Shown: positions 12,735 to 23,085 of the stretch, piece by piece
Layout of the letters: each line of letters opens with the position of its first letter
How positions within the stretch are numbered: position 1 is the first letter of the stretch
NCBI GenBank assembly: GCA_030411725.1
Contig: MU839829.1
Span: 2,046,001 to 2,110,000 of the forward strand
Source of the DNA: Echria macrotheca
Lineage: Eukaryota; Ascomycota; Sordariomycetes; Sordariales; Schizotheciaceae
DNA: 64,000 bases
Direction: 5' to 3'
Translations under genes and position numbers: made by a program
Notes under the pieces: model-generated
Database searches by the model: none
What the model was told of the DNA's origin: nothing
Seen by the model: the letters and a program-made list of their open reading frames with translations, nothing else

Positions 12735-15700
12735 ATGACCGATGGGTGCGTATCCACCACCTCTGTTAATTCTCGTCTCGTCTGTCCTGACTGTGCTTCC
12801 ACAGACTCCAACCCGGGATTCCCTCTGGCCGGTGACGATCAGCATGACCCCTTCTGGCTCACAGCCGAACAGAGCCATCAGGATGCGGCGCCCATGGACA
12901 TCGACTTCGAGTTTGACTCACTGTCGTGGACCGATGAGCTCGATCTCGACGTCAACTTTGATCTGGATGAGCCCTCGAACCAGCAAGTATTTGACTCGGT
13001 CCCCGTCGACTTTCTCTTCTCCGAGGATGAGTCGGCCCTCTCCGGTCTGGTCCGTCATGAGCACATGTCCGACACCCACATGCACGACGCCATGATGCCC
13101 GTCATGGTCCATGATGTCCAATGGCACGCGCCGCCTGTCGAGGACCCAACTCCAGAGCGGCTACGAAACCAGCTGTCCCTTCTGTCGGAGGGCTCCTGTG
13201 GAGATGAGCTCGTGTTTAAGAACTGCGACTCGTCCAAGGCCATGCTGCTCCACGGCCTGTCCATCGAGTTTGGCCTCAACTACAGCCATGATACGTCAAC
13301 TGGCGATGTGTCCATTGCTCGAGCTACCACCGGCGCCATGGTGCCGTTCCAGCAGGCCACGCCGTCCCTCATGATTACCTCTCCCTTTCAGGGAATCAGT
13401 TTTCCCGCAGAAGCCATGGCGACTGAGAGCGTGCCTCCGATCGTCTCCGACGGGAACGACCGTCTTGCTCGCCGGTCAAGCCGGAGTCAACGCATCAGCG
13501 ACTCGATCAGCAAGCATGTGTCGACGTGGAAGACTTCCATGTCCAAAGGAGGCGGACGCCGGGGCCCGTTAACCGAGGACGGTCGGAGGGATATGAAAGT
13601 CTTGGAGGGAGCCGGCGGTGCTTGCTGGCGATGCAAGGTCCTTCGTCGTAAGGTAAGACGCGGATATCTGTTGCTGACGATAGTAAACTGACAATGTCTA
13701 GTGTGATGCAGGGAGCCCCTGCAGGTGCTGCTTGCAGAGTGTTCCGATGCCACATCTCGGTGACGATGCACCTCTGTGGCCCTTGATTGGCTGTCGTAGA
13801 GGGCCCCTTCGAGATGCTCTACCTCTCCAAGTGCTCTGCCCGGCCGTTCGGAGAGAAGCCAAGATGGAGGAGGACGATTATATGCCCCGACGGTCGCTCG
13901 ACCTTGCGGACCGCTGTCTTCTGTCGTCCGAGAGTCAAAGGCTGGCCGATATGAAAGCTGTCCTGGAGTGTGCTTCCTACAAGCTATCGATATCAGATCC
14001 TTCAGCCAGACAAAGCTTTGTGGGATGGATCGAGGCCGGCCGCTATCGTAACAACGCCTCACTCCAGAAAGCTTTGATTGTCGAAGACGAATCCGTCACG
14101 TATACTGAGATGATCGCCACGATTGCGTGGGAACTGGCTGAGAACCATGGTGCCCTAGCCTTACTTGAAATGAGGTCGTGGGAGGAGTTCATCAACCTGT
14201 TGGAGACGGCTTCGATCTACGAGTCGGAAGTTGGTCAGGTAAGTCATTGTTCTCCAACCCATGATCACACTCTGATTGATTTTCCAGACATCTCTGGTGA
14301 TGTTGTCCATGATATGCCTTCGGCATTGTCTGCAAGCGCTTCGACTCTACTCGGCAGGGCTGCTCCTCGAGAGCGAACACATCGATTGCAAGCCTGGTCT
14401 CTGTCAGGTGCAGTGCATCCAAGACTTGTCATACTACGTCGAGCGGTACATCAGCGAGCTCTCTGCCGTCGTCTTTAACAAGGAAAACATGAGAGATCGG
14501 CGCTGGTGGCTTTCGACATTTTACAGCCTCTGTATTCAAAGCTACGTCCGACACGCTCTGATTGCGATCGAGAAGCAGCTGTGCTTCGAGACACAGGATG
14601 ATGTCCCATCCGAAGACCTTACCGGAATGCAATATCTGCACCTAGCCGCGGTCTTGTTCACCGCAGCCTCGGCCAAATACGACCCTCTCCTTGGTGGACG
14701 GCTACAGTACGCGCTCACAGAGAACTCGGTCATTCCGGAAACGTCAGTTCCAGAGCTGCACCACGCATCGGCGAGGAGCGCCTGCGAGGTAGAGAAGTGG
14801 CCCGAGATTGGCATCAAGACGTCGTATCAGTTTCTTCGCAAACTGTTACAAATCGGCTCGCTCGACTTTGAGCAGGAACAACACGATGTGCAGCCGATCC
14901 GGACTTCAATCTCTTCTGGAAGGCTGACACCCGAAACTCTGCGGCCGTCGACGGGATCCCGGAGCGTCAAGACTGCGACCATGGTGAAGCTGGATGTCAG
15001 CCCGGTTGTTTCGGCGACAGAGCAGACCGAACTGGTTGAGGATGTGACCTCGCCGAAGAAAGCATCCGGGAACAAGAGATGGTCGGCCGAGACGGGCCTT
15101 TCGCTGTGGTCGGCCACGAGCGTGTCGAATGCTAGCTCGCTCAGCTTGGCAAGGACGTTCCTCTCGGATGTGACCAGTATCCACGAGGTGATGAGCATCC
15201 ATGAAGTGGCGAGTATTCATGAGGTGGATGAGACGGAAGTTGATGGGTCTGCCGAGGCAGGCGCAGACAGTGCGGCTGTTTCAGGGTCGACTTGCTTAGT
15301 TTGCTACTGCTGTCCTCGGGCGCCACAACGGTTCCGAACTGGCGAGGAACTGACGTAAGTGTATTTTGTCTGTCAACAGATGAGTGGTAGCTAACAGGTG
15401 CAGAAAACACGAAGCTGAGAAGCCGTACCCATGTTCACGCTGCAAACGCCGTTTCAAATCACCAGCCGAAGCCGACAGACACACCAAGGCAGTGCACATC
15501 AAATCGCACTATTGGGCGTGTAAGGCCATGGAGAGCCCAATGACGGCGTTTCACCAAGAGACATACGAAGACGGGACGTATGATATCTGCGGGCTCTGCG
15601 GTGGCGGGTTCCTCAGGGCGGACACGGACCAAACAGGGGAGCTCGTGTCGCATCTGGAGGGCGTACACCACTACGGGGAGTGCAACAGGGACAAGGAGTT

Positions 15701-15812
15701 TTACCGCGTGGACAATTTCCGGCAGCATCTGAAGACGACGCATGTTGCCAAGCAGGGGAGGTGGCTCAAGGAATTAGAGGGGCGTTGTCGGATGAATACC
15801 ACGGTCAATTAG
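12735..15812 (+). CDS. Transcription factor with atypical Zn2Cys6 motif and C-terminal C2H2 fingers
   Basis: Four exons (12735-13652, 13702-14238, 14288-15354, 15404-15812) join in phase to about 976 residues. Residues 1-300 are acidic (for example DELDLDVNFDLDEP), as in an activation domain. At about 300-320 lies CWRCKVLRRKCDAGSPCRCC, split by intron 1, followed by IGCRRG; this is the variant zinc cluster of a fungal family where the last Cys is displaced. A helical middle region follows, then a Ser/Thr-rich stretch with three SIHEV repeats. The last exon carries a C2H2 finger (YPCSRCKRRFKSPAEADRH) and two further Cys/His pairs. Two acceptors 6 nt apart at 15397/15403 both keep frame, the upstream one adding two residues. 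An intron-like segment near 12746-12803 leaves the N-terminus uncertain. Target genes are unknown. Confidence 0.82.
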
Positions 15813-16330
15813 AGGCGTTGGTCAATGAAAATGATTTGGGTAGTTGCTGGTTGCTGCGTTGTTTGAAATCCGAAGTGAGTTTCCATGTGATGGCATGCGG
15901 GAGCCATGCGGGGTGTACTCGTCTATGGCGGCCGTCTCCGGCAAGTTAGGGGTTGACGGCCTGTCCCGGGCCCTCCGTGTCCCCGTGTTCCGGTTGCGTG
16001 ACCCACGGACTGGAAGTAGACATCCACCGGCCCGCATTGTGCGTAGAAATGGACGGATAGACGGGGGGCAGCGGGAACCACTAACCACTACCGGACGCCG
16101 GACGGGTAACTTACCGGACCTCCGCCACGGCGTTGACCGACCACCGCATCGGGGTACATAACTGACTGGTTAAGCCTAAAAATAGGATTTTCAATACTTC
16201 CGTACCTCAGCTTTGACGCTCCCGGTTTATTTTACACACACACACCGGCTGGTTACTTTGTGTCAACGTCAACGACAACCTTATCTGTATCACCATTGTC
16301 TAAGAACTTTTTTTGGGCACGAAACGAAAC
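15813..16330. other. Intergenic spacer
   Basis: This is 518 bp between two genes on the same strand. It carries a CA run near 16237-16246 and a pyrimidine-rich tract before the ankyrin start. No gene or RNA was seen. Confidence 0.5.
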
Positions 16331-16916
16331 ATGTTCATCAGCCCAGACGAATCCCGCGCCATCTCGGTCCACGCAAGCCAGGGCGAGATCGTCAAGCTCA
16401 AGCGGCTCGTCGGCGACCTCGCGGCGCGCGAGGGCGTGTCGACGGCCGACGTGCTCGGGGAGGCGCGCGATGATTTCCAGCAGACGGCGGCGCATATGGC
16501 TGCCAAGGCGGGGCAAGTTCGTAAGTTTTTGTCTCATCGTTCCAGTGGTTATACAGTATGGTTAAGAATGTGAATGTGAATAAATAGGATCAATCGAGGC
16601 ACTGGCGGAAATCATAGACGACCCGGCCCGGGCCGCGGCGTTTTTTAACCTCGCCAACCGGTTTACGGGGGACAGACCCGTGCATACGGCCATGCGCGCG
16701 GGCTATCTGGATGTGCTGCGGGCGCTGGTGCGGCACGGTGCGGATCCGACGGTCAAGAATCGGTTTGGTGATGTGGTTGGGGATTATCTCTCTGGGGACT
16801 TTGAGGAGGAGGGCGAGGTGACGGCTGTTGTTGACGCGTTTGTTGTTGCGAGGGGGGAGGGTGGGAATACCAAGAAGGCGGGTGTGGATGCGGGTGCCGG
16901 TGCGGATGATGCGTAG
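16331..16916 (+). CDS. Small ankyrin-repeat protein
   Basis: Two exons (16331-16520, 16588-16916) give 172 residues. The first ATG with a family-like sequence is at 16331. The N-terminal half is helical (GEIVKLKRLVGDLAAREG). The second half has at least one clear ankyrin repeat: RPVHTAMRAGYLDVLRALVRHGADPTVKN matches the consensus with the HxAxxxGxxxxxxxLLxxGADP pattern, shown here in part. Partial repeats flank it. The C-terminus is Gly/Ala-rich and acidic. There is no signal or membrane segment, so it is probably cytosolic or nuclear, with a protein-binding role that cannot be specified. Confidence 0.8.
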
Positions 16917-17371
16917 ATTTATTTTTGAGGGCGACAAAAAGATAAAAATCGATCTGGGAGTTGGTGTGTGGATTGTTCAGATCGCGTTGTTGGCAGGTAT
17001 GCGTGGTATGCATCGGATGTTGATGACGTCAGGTACCTTGCAGTAGTAACTGTCTGCGACCTTTTTTTGATGGTTTGCGCGTAGCTGGGGATTTTTAGAT
17101 GTAGTGCGGTACGTATACGTGCGTCTTTATGCTGGGATGGGCTTTTAGATCCTAAATACATATATATATCCCCTATTGTTAGTCTGCCATTTCTGTCACG
17201 CTCCTAGTTCCATGTGCTCTGACATCTGATAGACATTTCACACTTTTGATGTCTCTCAACTTTCTGACGATATATATCTCCAGAACCGCGCTCCCTAGGG
17301 TATCCTCCATCTTCAGCAGCAGCACCAGCACCAGCACAACCACCACCACCACAACCACCACCAACAGAGCA
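16917..17371. other. Intergenic spacer with CAC-rich leader
   Basis: This is 455 bp with a TA run near 17160-17170 and a CAC/ACC-rich tract at about 17325-17365, directly before the next start codon. The tract probably lies in the 5' UTR. No other feature was seen. Confidence 0.5.
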
Positions 17372-18427
17372 ATGGCGACCGGCGTACCATCGATGACGGC
17401 AGAGGCCCACAAGGCCGAGAACTCCTCGCCAGAGCCGGAGGCCGACTTCGGGTCAATCGGTGTGAAAAACACCAATATCAACACGGCCGAGGGTGTCGAT
17501 CTGAACGCGCGCCAGAAGCTTTGCGTCGGAAGCGTCTTGGACGTATGTTTTATAAGCTCCCTCCTCATTATTAGGGGAACATCTTTGACTGACATGTTAT
17601 GTGTTTAGCTCTTTGAGGGGCGGCCCAGTCTGAAACACCTCTCCCTCTGGGAGAAGGACGCTACATTCGTAAGTTTCGCGCTTTTGATTTCTTTAATGTT
17701 ATGTTGCCGCTTCCACGCCTGTCTCTCGGTCCTTGCACCATCTCGCACAATAATGTGAAACACTTGAACACTAACAAATCAAGACGGACCCTCTATCGAT
17801 TGCGACGGGCTACTCGCGGTACGCTGCTCAATGGTACGGCCTTCCCACCGTGTTTTCGCCCATCAAGATAATCTCGCACCGGGTGATCTCGAGCCAACAC
17901 CCAATCGAAATGGAGCTCCATAATCGCTATACCATCAAGGCCTTGAAGAAGGCACATGAAATCAAAAGTATTGTGCGCATCGAGATCAACCCCGAGACCC
18001 ACAAGATCATGCGGGTCGAGGATCGTTGGGACGGCAAGCTGCCCGACAATACCATGGCCGAGGTACGCGCGTCTTTCAATTCTATTACTTCCAAGATCAA
18101 CGGAGCCACCGAGTCGACCAACGGGCCAACGAAGGGCATGCTCGTGCGGCTCATGGACCTTCCATACGTCCTCCCCCTCGTGTCCCTGAAGATCGTCATG
18201 CTGGCCGCCTGGTGGGCTTTTTGTTGGATCGCCTGGATGTCTCCCTTTTCGGTCTGTTTCCTTACTCTCCCTCCCTCTCGTCCCCCCAAGATTAGGAGAG
18301 ACAAGAAATACTTAACCTCAAATAGGCCTTCCGCAAGCTCAACGCCGTCACCGTTCCGATGGTGGTCCACGTTCCCAAGACCGAGGAGGAGGACCAAAAG
18401 ATGCGCGAGGAGCGAGAGAAAGCATGA
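17372..18427 (+). CDS. NTF2/SnoaL-like hypothetical protein with an in-frame membrane segment
   Basis: Four exons (17372-17542, 17609-17668, 17784-18251, 18326-18427) give 266 residues. The central part (LFEGRPSLKHLSLWEKDATF, then SRYAAQWYGLPTVFSPIKI, IEINPETHKIMRVEDRWDG) has the character of fungal SnoaL-like/NTF2-fold proteins of unknown function. Residues about 164-226 add a segment with a predicted transmembrane helix (VLPLVSLKIVMLAAWWAFCW) before the conserved RKLNAVTVPMVVHVPK end. A donor-like GTACGC at 18063 would remove exactly 63 codons when joined to the acceptor at 18325, so soluble and membrane forms are possible. No catalytic role can be assigned. Confidence 0.72.
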
Positions 18428-19966
18428 TCGGGATTACTGCTTCCACCAACACACATCGGACTATTCTGACCCCCCGTATGTTTTATACCTCTTAGATCGC
18501 AGCCTGTTGTCGTTTTTCTTCTGCAGCACCATAGAGCGCATGAATAGATTCTTTCCACGGCGTGGATTTTTTATGTGTTGGTGACGGTCCGGAGGGCTGG
18601 TTTCTGCGGCCATAGACTTGGCATCTGATAGGGGTGCACCCCCCTTTTGCTACGGGTGCATCCCCCCGCTATAACGTTTTACGCATATGCCCTTTAATTT
18701 ACTGTTGATATTTTTCCTAGAAGCTGTATATATATTTGCTAAAGGCCTATTTACTATATAATGAGTTTTAAACATGTAAAGGTAGAGAAAAGTAACGATT
18801 TAAAATCGTTACGTTTATTTGCTAAACCCTTAGATACGTATTAGGTTGAGACTTTTTATATCTTATATCTGGTAAATAAAGGTTTAAGAACGTAATTGGT
18901 AGACTGTAAATTCCTTATTAATGACCCCTTAGCTATTGCTAATACGTTGAAACGTATCTATTTGAGGATGTAGGCGAAAAATTTATCTTCAAGGGGATGC
19001 GTACGGATCAAAAGGGGGGTGCACCCTATCAGACGCCATAGACTTTGACACCCTGTTAGTATGATAATTCTAGTTTGTAATAACACGAGACGGGGAGGGG
19101 ATGCGAACAGAAAAAGACATATACTTCTACCGTGCATCCATGCCCGCCACACCGTCCGGATCAGCGATATACCCCCGGTGGCCGGAGCGCTCTTATCAGG
19201 CTACACCGTCTGCCGGATTTCATCACACGCAGTATATAAAGATGTATGTGACGGCCGCGTCATCTGTTTTCCGTTCCGGATTCGATAGCAGGGATGCTCA
19301 TCGGTCGGGTAGAAAACATAGACGACCCTGTAATATCATCATGAGCATGCCGAATGTGTAGCAAAACTGGTGCAAATTTGTAGCAGAATTGGTGCGAAAA
19401 TGGTGCAAAAATGGTTGCAAAGGTTCAAACTCCTCATCCCTGCGCCCGGACAGAAAACTGAAGAAACCAACCCCCCTCCAAACCAGAAAAAAAAGAGAGA
19501 GAAAGTATACCTACAGTTCATTATCCCATCCCACCTCAAGACATCCCCAACATCAAATCCAAACCCGAAATACACACTCGTATGCCACACGCGCCTCATA
19601 ATCCACTGCCTCAAAGGTGCAACAACACCATCTAGTCCCATTCTTCTTCGCGCTCCACACTTCCGGAACCACAAAACCCCCAGCACTGAAACCACAGATA
19701 CACAACCCTATCACCACCATGCTCACCAAGATACGCCCCGGATCAAGGACTATGCTATCAAACAGAGGGACAAACAAAGGCGACAAACAAGAAGCAAGAA
19801 TAGTTCTATGTAGCTAGCTTAGTAACAGACCTCATTAATTATCAAAAGTAAAAAGTACCAGACTTTATTTGTTTGAATACATGGCTACATAGACTATGAA
19901 CCCCCAATACCCCCCTGACCTACACCAATAAAATCCCGAATCGATGAAACAGAGGACAAAACAAAA
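18428..19966. other. Gene-free region around the MITE-like element
   Basis: Apart from the element at 18620-19037, this stretch holds the 3' flanks of two convergent genes. At 19359-19425 there are imperfect short repeats of a TGGTGCAAAA-type unit interspersed with GTAGCA. Open frames at 19370-19813 are low-complexity and match nothing known. Confidence 0.45.
18620..19037. mobile_element. MITE-like non-autonomous DNA transposon
   Basis: A 418-bp AT-rich element is bounded by inverted repeats of about 45 bp: the left end starts GGCATCTGATAGGGGTGCAC and the right end, read in reverse, starts GGCGTCTGATAGGGTGCACC. The match continues through CCCCCCTTTTG and GCATCCCC. Immediately outside both ends is the same sequence CATAGACTT, an 8-11 bp target duplication whose exact length is obscured by overlap with the ends. 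That suits a hAT- or Mutator-type element. An internal perfect palindrome (GTAACGATT / AATCGTTAC) lies near 18802-18822. There is no open frame that could be a transposase. Confidence 0.8.
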
Positions 19967-20520
19967 TCAAAGCTCATCCTTCGTCTCTCCCTCAGACGCC
20001 CCCGCCCCGGGCACAGGAACCTCCACCGGAGGAAAAAACCTCTCCGCCAACAGCACGTCCGTAAACTTCTTGACAAAAGTCTCCCGACACAGACACGTCT
20101 CGCTGCACTTCCCAATAGGACACAGCCGAATATTCACCGGCGCGGCAAAGTCGAACATGGCTTTGAGGAGACCGTTGGTGTCGTCCACGACATGGTTGTC
20201 GGAGAGCTTCTTCAACTTGTTCTGGTCGGGGCAGTCGCAGTACCACAGCGGACAGGCGCTGCTTCCCGGGCAGAGTCTGAGCTGGCCTGGACAGCCTGGG
20301 CTGATGGGTTTTTTTATCTGGATTGTCGAGTCTTCTCCTGAGTCATCGTTGTTGTGGAGGATTTTTTGGCTGTAGTGGTTTGATGTTAGCGAATATATTC
20401 CCGTACGCTTGCTTCATGAAATTACCTGGACGCTTCCTCATCTTGGGAAGTGGTGGCAGATGATGATGCATAGACGGACGAAGCCGCGAGGAGGGAGAGG
20501 AACAGGGACGAGACGTGCAT
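19967..20520 (-). CDS. Small cysteine-rich ER-luminal protein ending in KDEL
   Basis: Two exons (20520-20426, 20369-19967) give 165 residues. The first 19 residues are a signal peptide (MHVSSLFLSLLAASSVYA). The mature part has nine cysteines in two groups, PGCPGQLRLCPGSSACPLW followed by YCDCP, and LCPIGKCSETCLC. The protein ends in KDEL at the stop codon, the classical ER retrieval signal read by Erd2. Signal plus KDEL means a resident of the ER lumen, perhaps acting on secretory protein folding; the fold is unknown to me. It is not a thioredoxin-type disulfide isomerase because no CxxC active-site context of that family is present. Confidence 0.78.
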
Positions 20521-21231
20521 GTTGGCGTTGGCGCACACACAAAAAATGAAGCAAAGCAGACAAAAGCTTATTGGCGATTCGAAATTTGAGATTTGATACC
20601 GAGTAATTAAGAAAGACTTGCCAATGATAAACGCCGTGGACTGAAGGATATATTATAGTCTCCTCCTCTCACATGGTTTGGTTCAGTAGCACATACTCAG
20701 CCTCCTTTCTTTCGACGCCTCGAGCCTTGGCTTCTCCGAGACCTTGCATCGCGCGCTCACCGCCGCTATCGCAACGGCTGAAAACTGCGTCAGCACGACT
20801 TTGCACTAATTGGTAGTTTACCGAAAAGGCGCCCGTACGGCTGCGTCGGTGGCTTGCAGTCTTCCCGGACGTCGATGGTTGGTGTATCAGTTGTGTCATC
20901 GCAGCTGCGCCCCTTTGGGCTTTCGCATCCCCAACCGGTCAGAGATACAGTGACGCATCTGGGCATGTCGATTGGTCTACGGCCACGCCGTTCTCCAACA
21001 CCTGATTCGCGGGTGTCTCCGTCTCTGCCTATGATCAACACCATACCTCGGAGCAACTCTCAAGGGGTTCGCGGAGGGACAGGTTGACCCGTCGGGACCT
21101 TTGTGTTCCATTGCCCCTGGGACTTTTGTGCGTTCCATTGCTCCCACCTCATTATGAGCCCTCGACCTCCCAAACCGGGACTCCCCCGTTGCCGACGATC
21201 CATACCAGAGGACTGAGAAATCGCCCGGACG
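20521..21231. promoter_or_regulatory. Divergent promoter region
   Basis: This is 711 bp between the KDEL protein (minus) and the polytopic membrane protein (plus). No specific operator was seen. Confidence 0.35.
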
Positions 21232-22944
21232 ATGGCGTCAACAACACCAGGTTCCCGAGAGCCAAGCTGGTCTTGGCCACGACAACATGTCCCGCTCTTC
21301 GCAGGGTCATCCTCCGAAACCATCATCCACGGGCACGGCCACGAGGGAAAAAGCGAATCCGACGACATATTACAGCCCCGGACCGAGGTCGTCGAAAAAA
21401 GACGCAGCAGCAGGCCCAAAAGTTTTACTGCCGACCGCGACATCTGGACCCGCGATCTCTGCATCGTCGGCCTCATCCTCGGCTGGGGTGCCGCCGCAGC
21501 CGCCATATCGACGGCCGCTGTGATCATCGCCGGAAACGTCACGGTTCCGCCCTGGCTCTTCAACCGCCAAGTCCTGGTCAGCTCGACCATGTACCTGTTC
21601 AACGACGACACGACGCAGCCCTACATCAAGGACCAGCGCGTCTATCTCGTCTCGGATGCCGCCCTGGTTGTCATCCCGCTCCTCCTCCAGGTGTGCATCG
21701 CCTTCGTCTCGGGCTGTCTCGAGTCGATCCACTCGACCACCCTGCGCTGGGCGCTCTGGCGCGAGGGCCGTCTGGCGCACAATACCAATCTGCGCCTGTT
21801 TACATGCGCCCGGGGGACGAGCGGCCCCAACGCGTGGCCGGCGAATCTGCTCTCGTGTCTGGGCTATTTCTTGACATTTGGAGGTTCCAGCGTCATGCTG
21901 TTTCCCCTGGTCGTGAACATGGTCCTGGAATTCGACAAGGACGACGTGAACGCGGATCCGTTCCGGCCCGACGCCGACCTGGGTCCGAACCGGTACGGCA
22001 TCAGTTTTAATGGCTGGGGACTCTTGGGGCTCGGCATAGGCCTCCTGCTGCAGTCTGTTATCAGCACCTGGTGTCTGATCTACGACGCGAAGCACCATGT
22101 CGTCGGGACGTGGAACTCGAATCCCCTCGCCACGGCCCGCGCTTGTCGGCGTTTGCTGGACGTCAACCCATCATCACTCGAAACCTCGGTATCTGCTCCA
22201 GCTCCTGGGACGGAAACATTCTGTGAGTCCGGTTCTGCCGGCAAAACGCGCTCCTCCCTGCTTGCCCTGGTCCCGGCCACTCGGACCATCGCGAACTGGA
22301 TCTGGGCCAGTTTTGTCTTGCACGCCATCTTCACTGTGACCGTCGCTGTCGTCGCCGTGCACGTCCAGCACTCGGCCTCTCTGGCCTTCGTTAGGGACTA
22401 CCTAGCGCCCGTCACCGCCGACTTTGACTCGGTCTGGAAGATCTTCGGGCTCGTCACGGCCCGTTACAATCAAGGCGTGTACGGGAAATCGCGAAGCAAT
22501 GAATGGGCCGGTTTGCTGATCCAGTCGGCCACCCTCTCGACTTTGCTGGTCGGTCTCCATCTCGCCGACCTCTTCGGCCGGCTGATGAGGGACGAGGCCA
22601 TCTGGCGCCGGGCGGCCACGCCCAAGGGGGCCAGTTTCGAAACAAACATGATCCTGGAAGAATTCCGCAACTGGCCGAGCGCCGCCATTTTTGTCTATAA
22701 AGCCATGGTGCCCTGGATTTTCAGTTTTGGAGTGGCGTGTAACGTGGCTCTGTTTGTAGCCCTGTTACCGCTGGTTACTATCGCCGTGTTATATCTGATC
22801 CTGGGCTTGTTTATCGAATATCTCATTCGGGCTGAGCCAAACGGGAGACAGCCGGCGACATACGGAGATGTGCGGGCGCTGTTGGGGCTGGTGGATGACT
22901 GGAACGGCGAGACTATTTTCTGGCGTGAACGAGGGCGAGCGTAG
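21232..22944 (+). CDS. Polytopic membrane protein of unknown function
   Basis: This is a single-exon gene of 570 residues. The N-terminal 70 residues are polar and probably cytosolic. Hydrophobic segments at about 76-102, 137-165, 205-232, 259-283, 347-374, 424-450 and 483-530 (the last long enough for two helices) suggest seven or eight membrane passes. Between segments 1 and 2 is a loop with an N-glycosylation site. I do not recognise a transporter or receptor family; it resembles lineage-restricted fungal hypotheticals. It lies tail to tail, 141 bp from the Zn2Cys6 regulator. A link to the aromatic cluster, for instance uptake, is only conjecture. Confidence 0.75.
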   Translation: MASTTPGSREPSWSWPRQHVPLFAGSSSETIIHGHGHEGKSESDDILQPRTEVVEKRRSSRPKSFTADRDIWTRDLCIVGLILGWGAAAAAISTAAVIIAGNVTVPPWLFNRQVLVSSTMYLFNDDTTQPYIKDQRVYLVSDAALVVIPLLLQVCIAFVSGCLESIHSTTLRWALWREGRLAHNTNLRLFTCARGTSGPNAWPANLLSCLGYFLTFGGSSVMLFPLVVNMVLEFDKDDVNADPFRPDADLGPNRYGISFNGWGLLGLGIGLLLQSVISTWCLIYDAKHHVVGTWNSNPLATARACRRLLDVNPSSLETSVSAPAPGTETFCESGSAGKTRSSLLALVPATRTIANWIWASFVLHAIFTVTVAVVAVHVQHSASLAFVRDYLAPVTADFDSVWKIFGLVTARYNQGVYGKSRSNEWAGLLIQSATLSTLLVGLHLADLFGRLMRDEAIWRRAATPKGASFETNMILEEFRNWPSAAIFVYKAMVPWIFSFGVACNVALFVALLPLVTIAVLYLILGLFIEYLIRAEPNGRQPATYGDVRALLGLVDDWNGETIFWRERGRA

Positions 22945-23085
22945 CGCGTATGTCCAGGGGGTTCGAGCTGCAGGGACGGCGGTGAAATTCAATAGCGGTA
23001 TTCATAACAAAAATCTCCCCAGACCAGAATCCTTTCAAACTCGTACATTTCAGAGACCAAATATTCCGGCTCACTCATTTTTTCA

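Noticed and set aside
15141..15410. Minus-strand frames inside the finger-protein gene
   Set aside because: They are antisense to well-supported exons with consensus splice sites.
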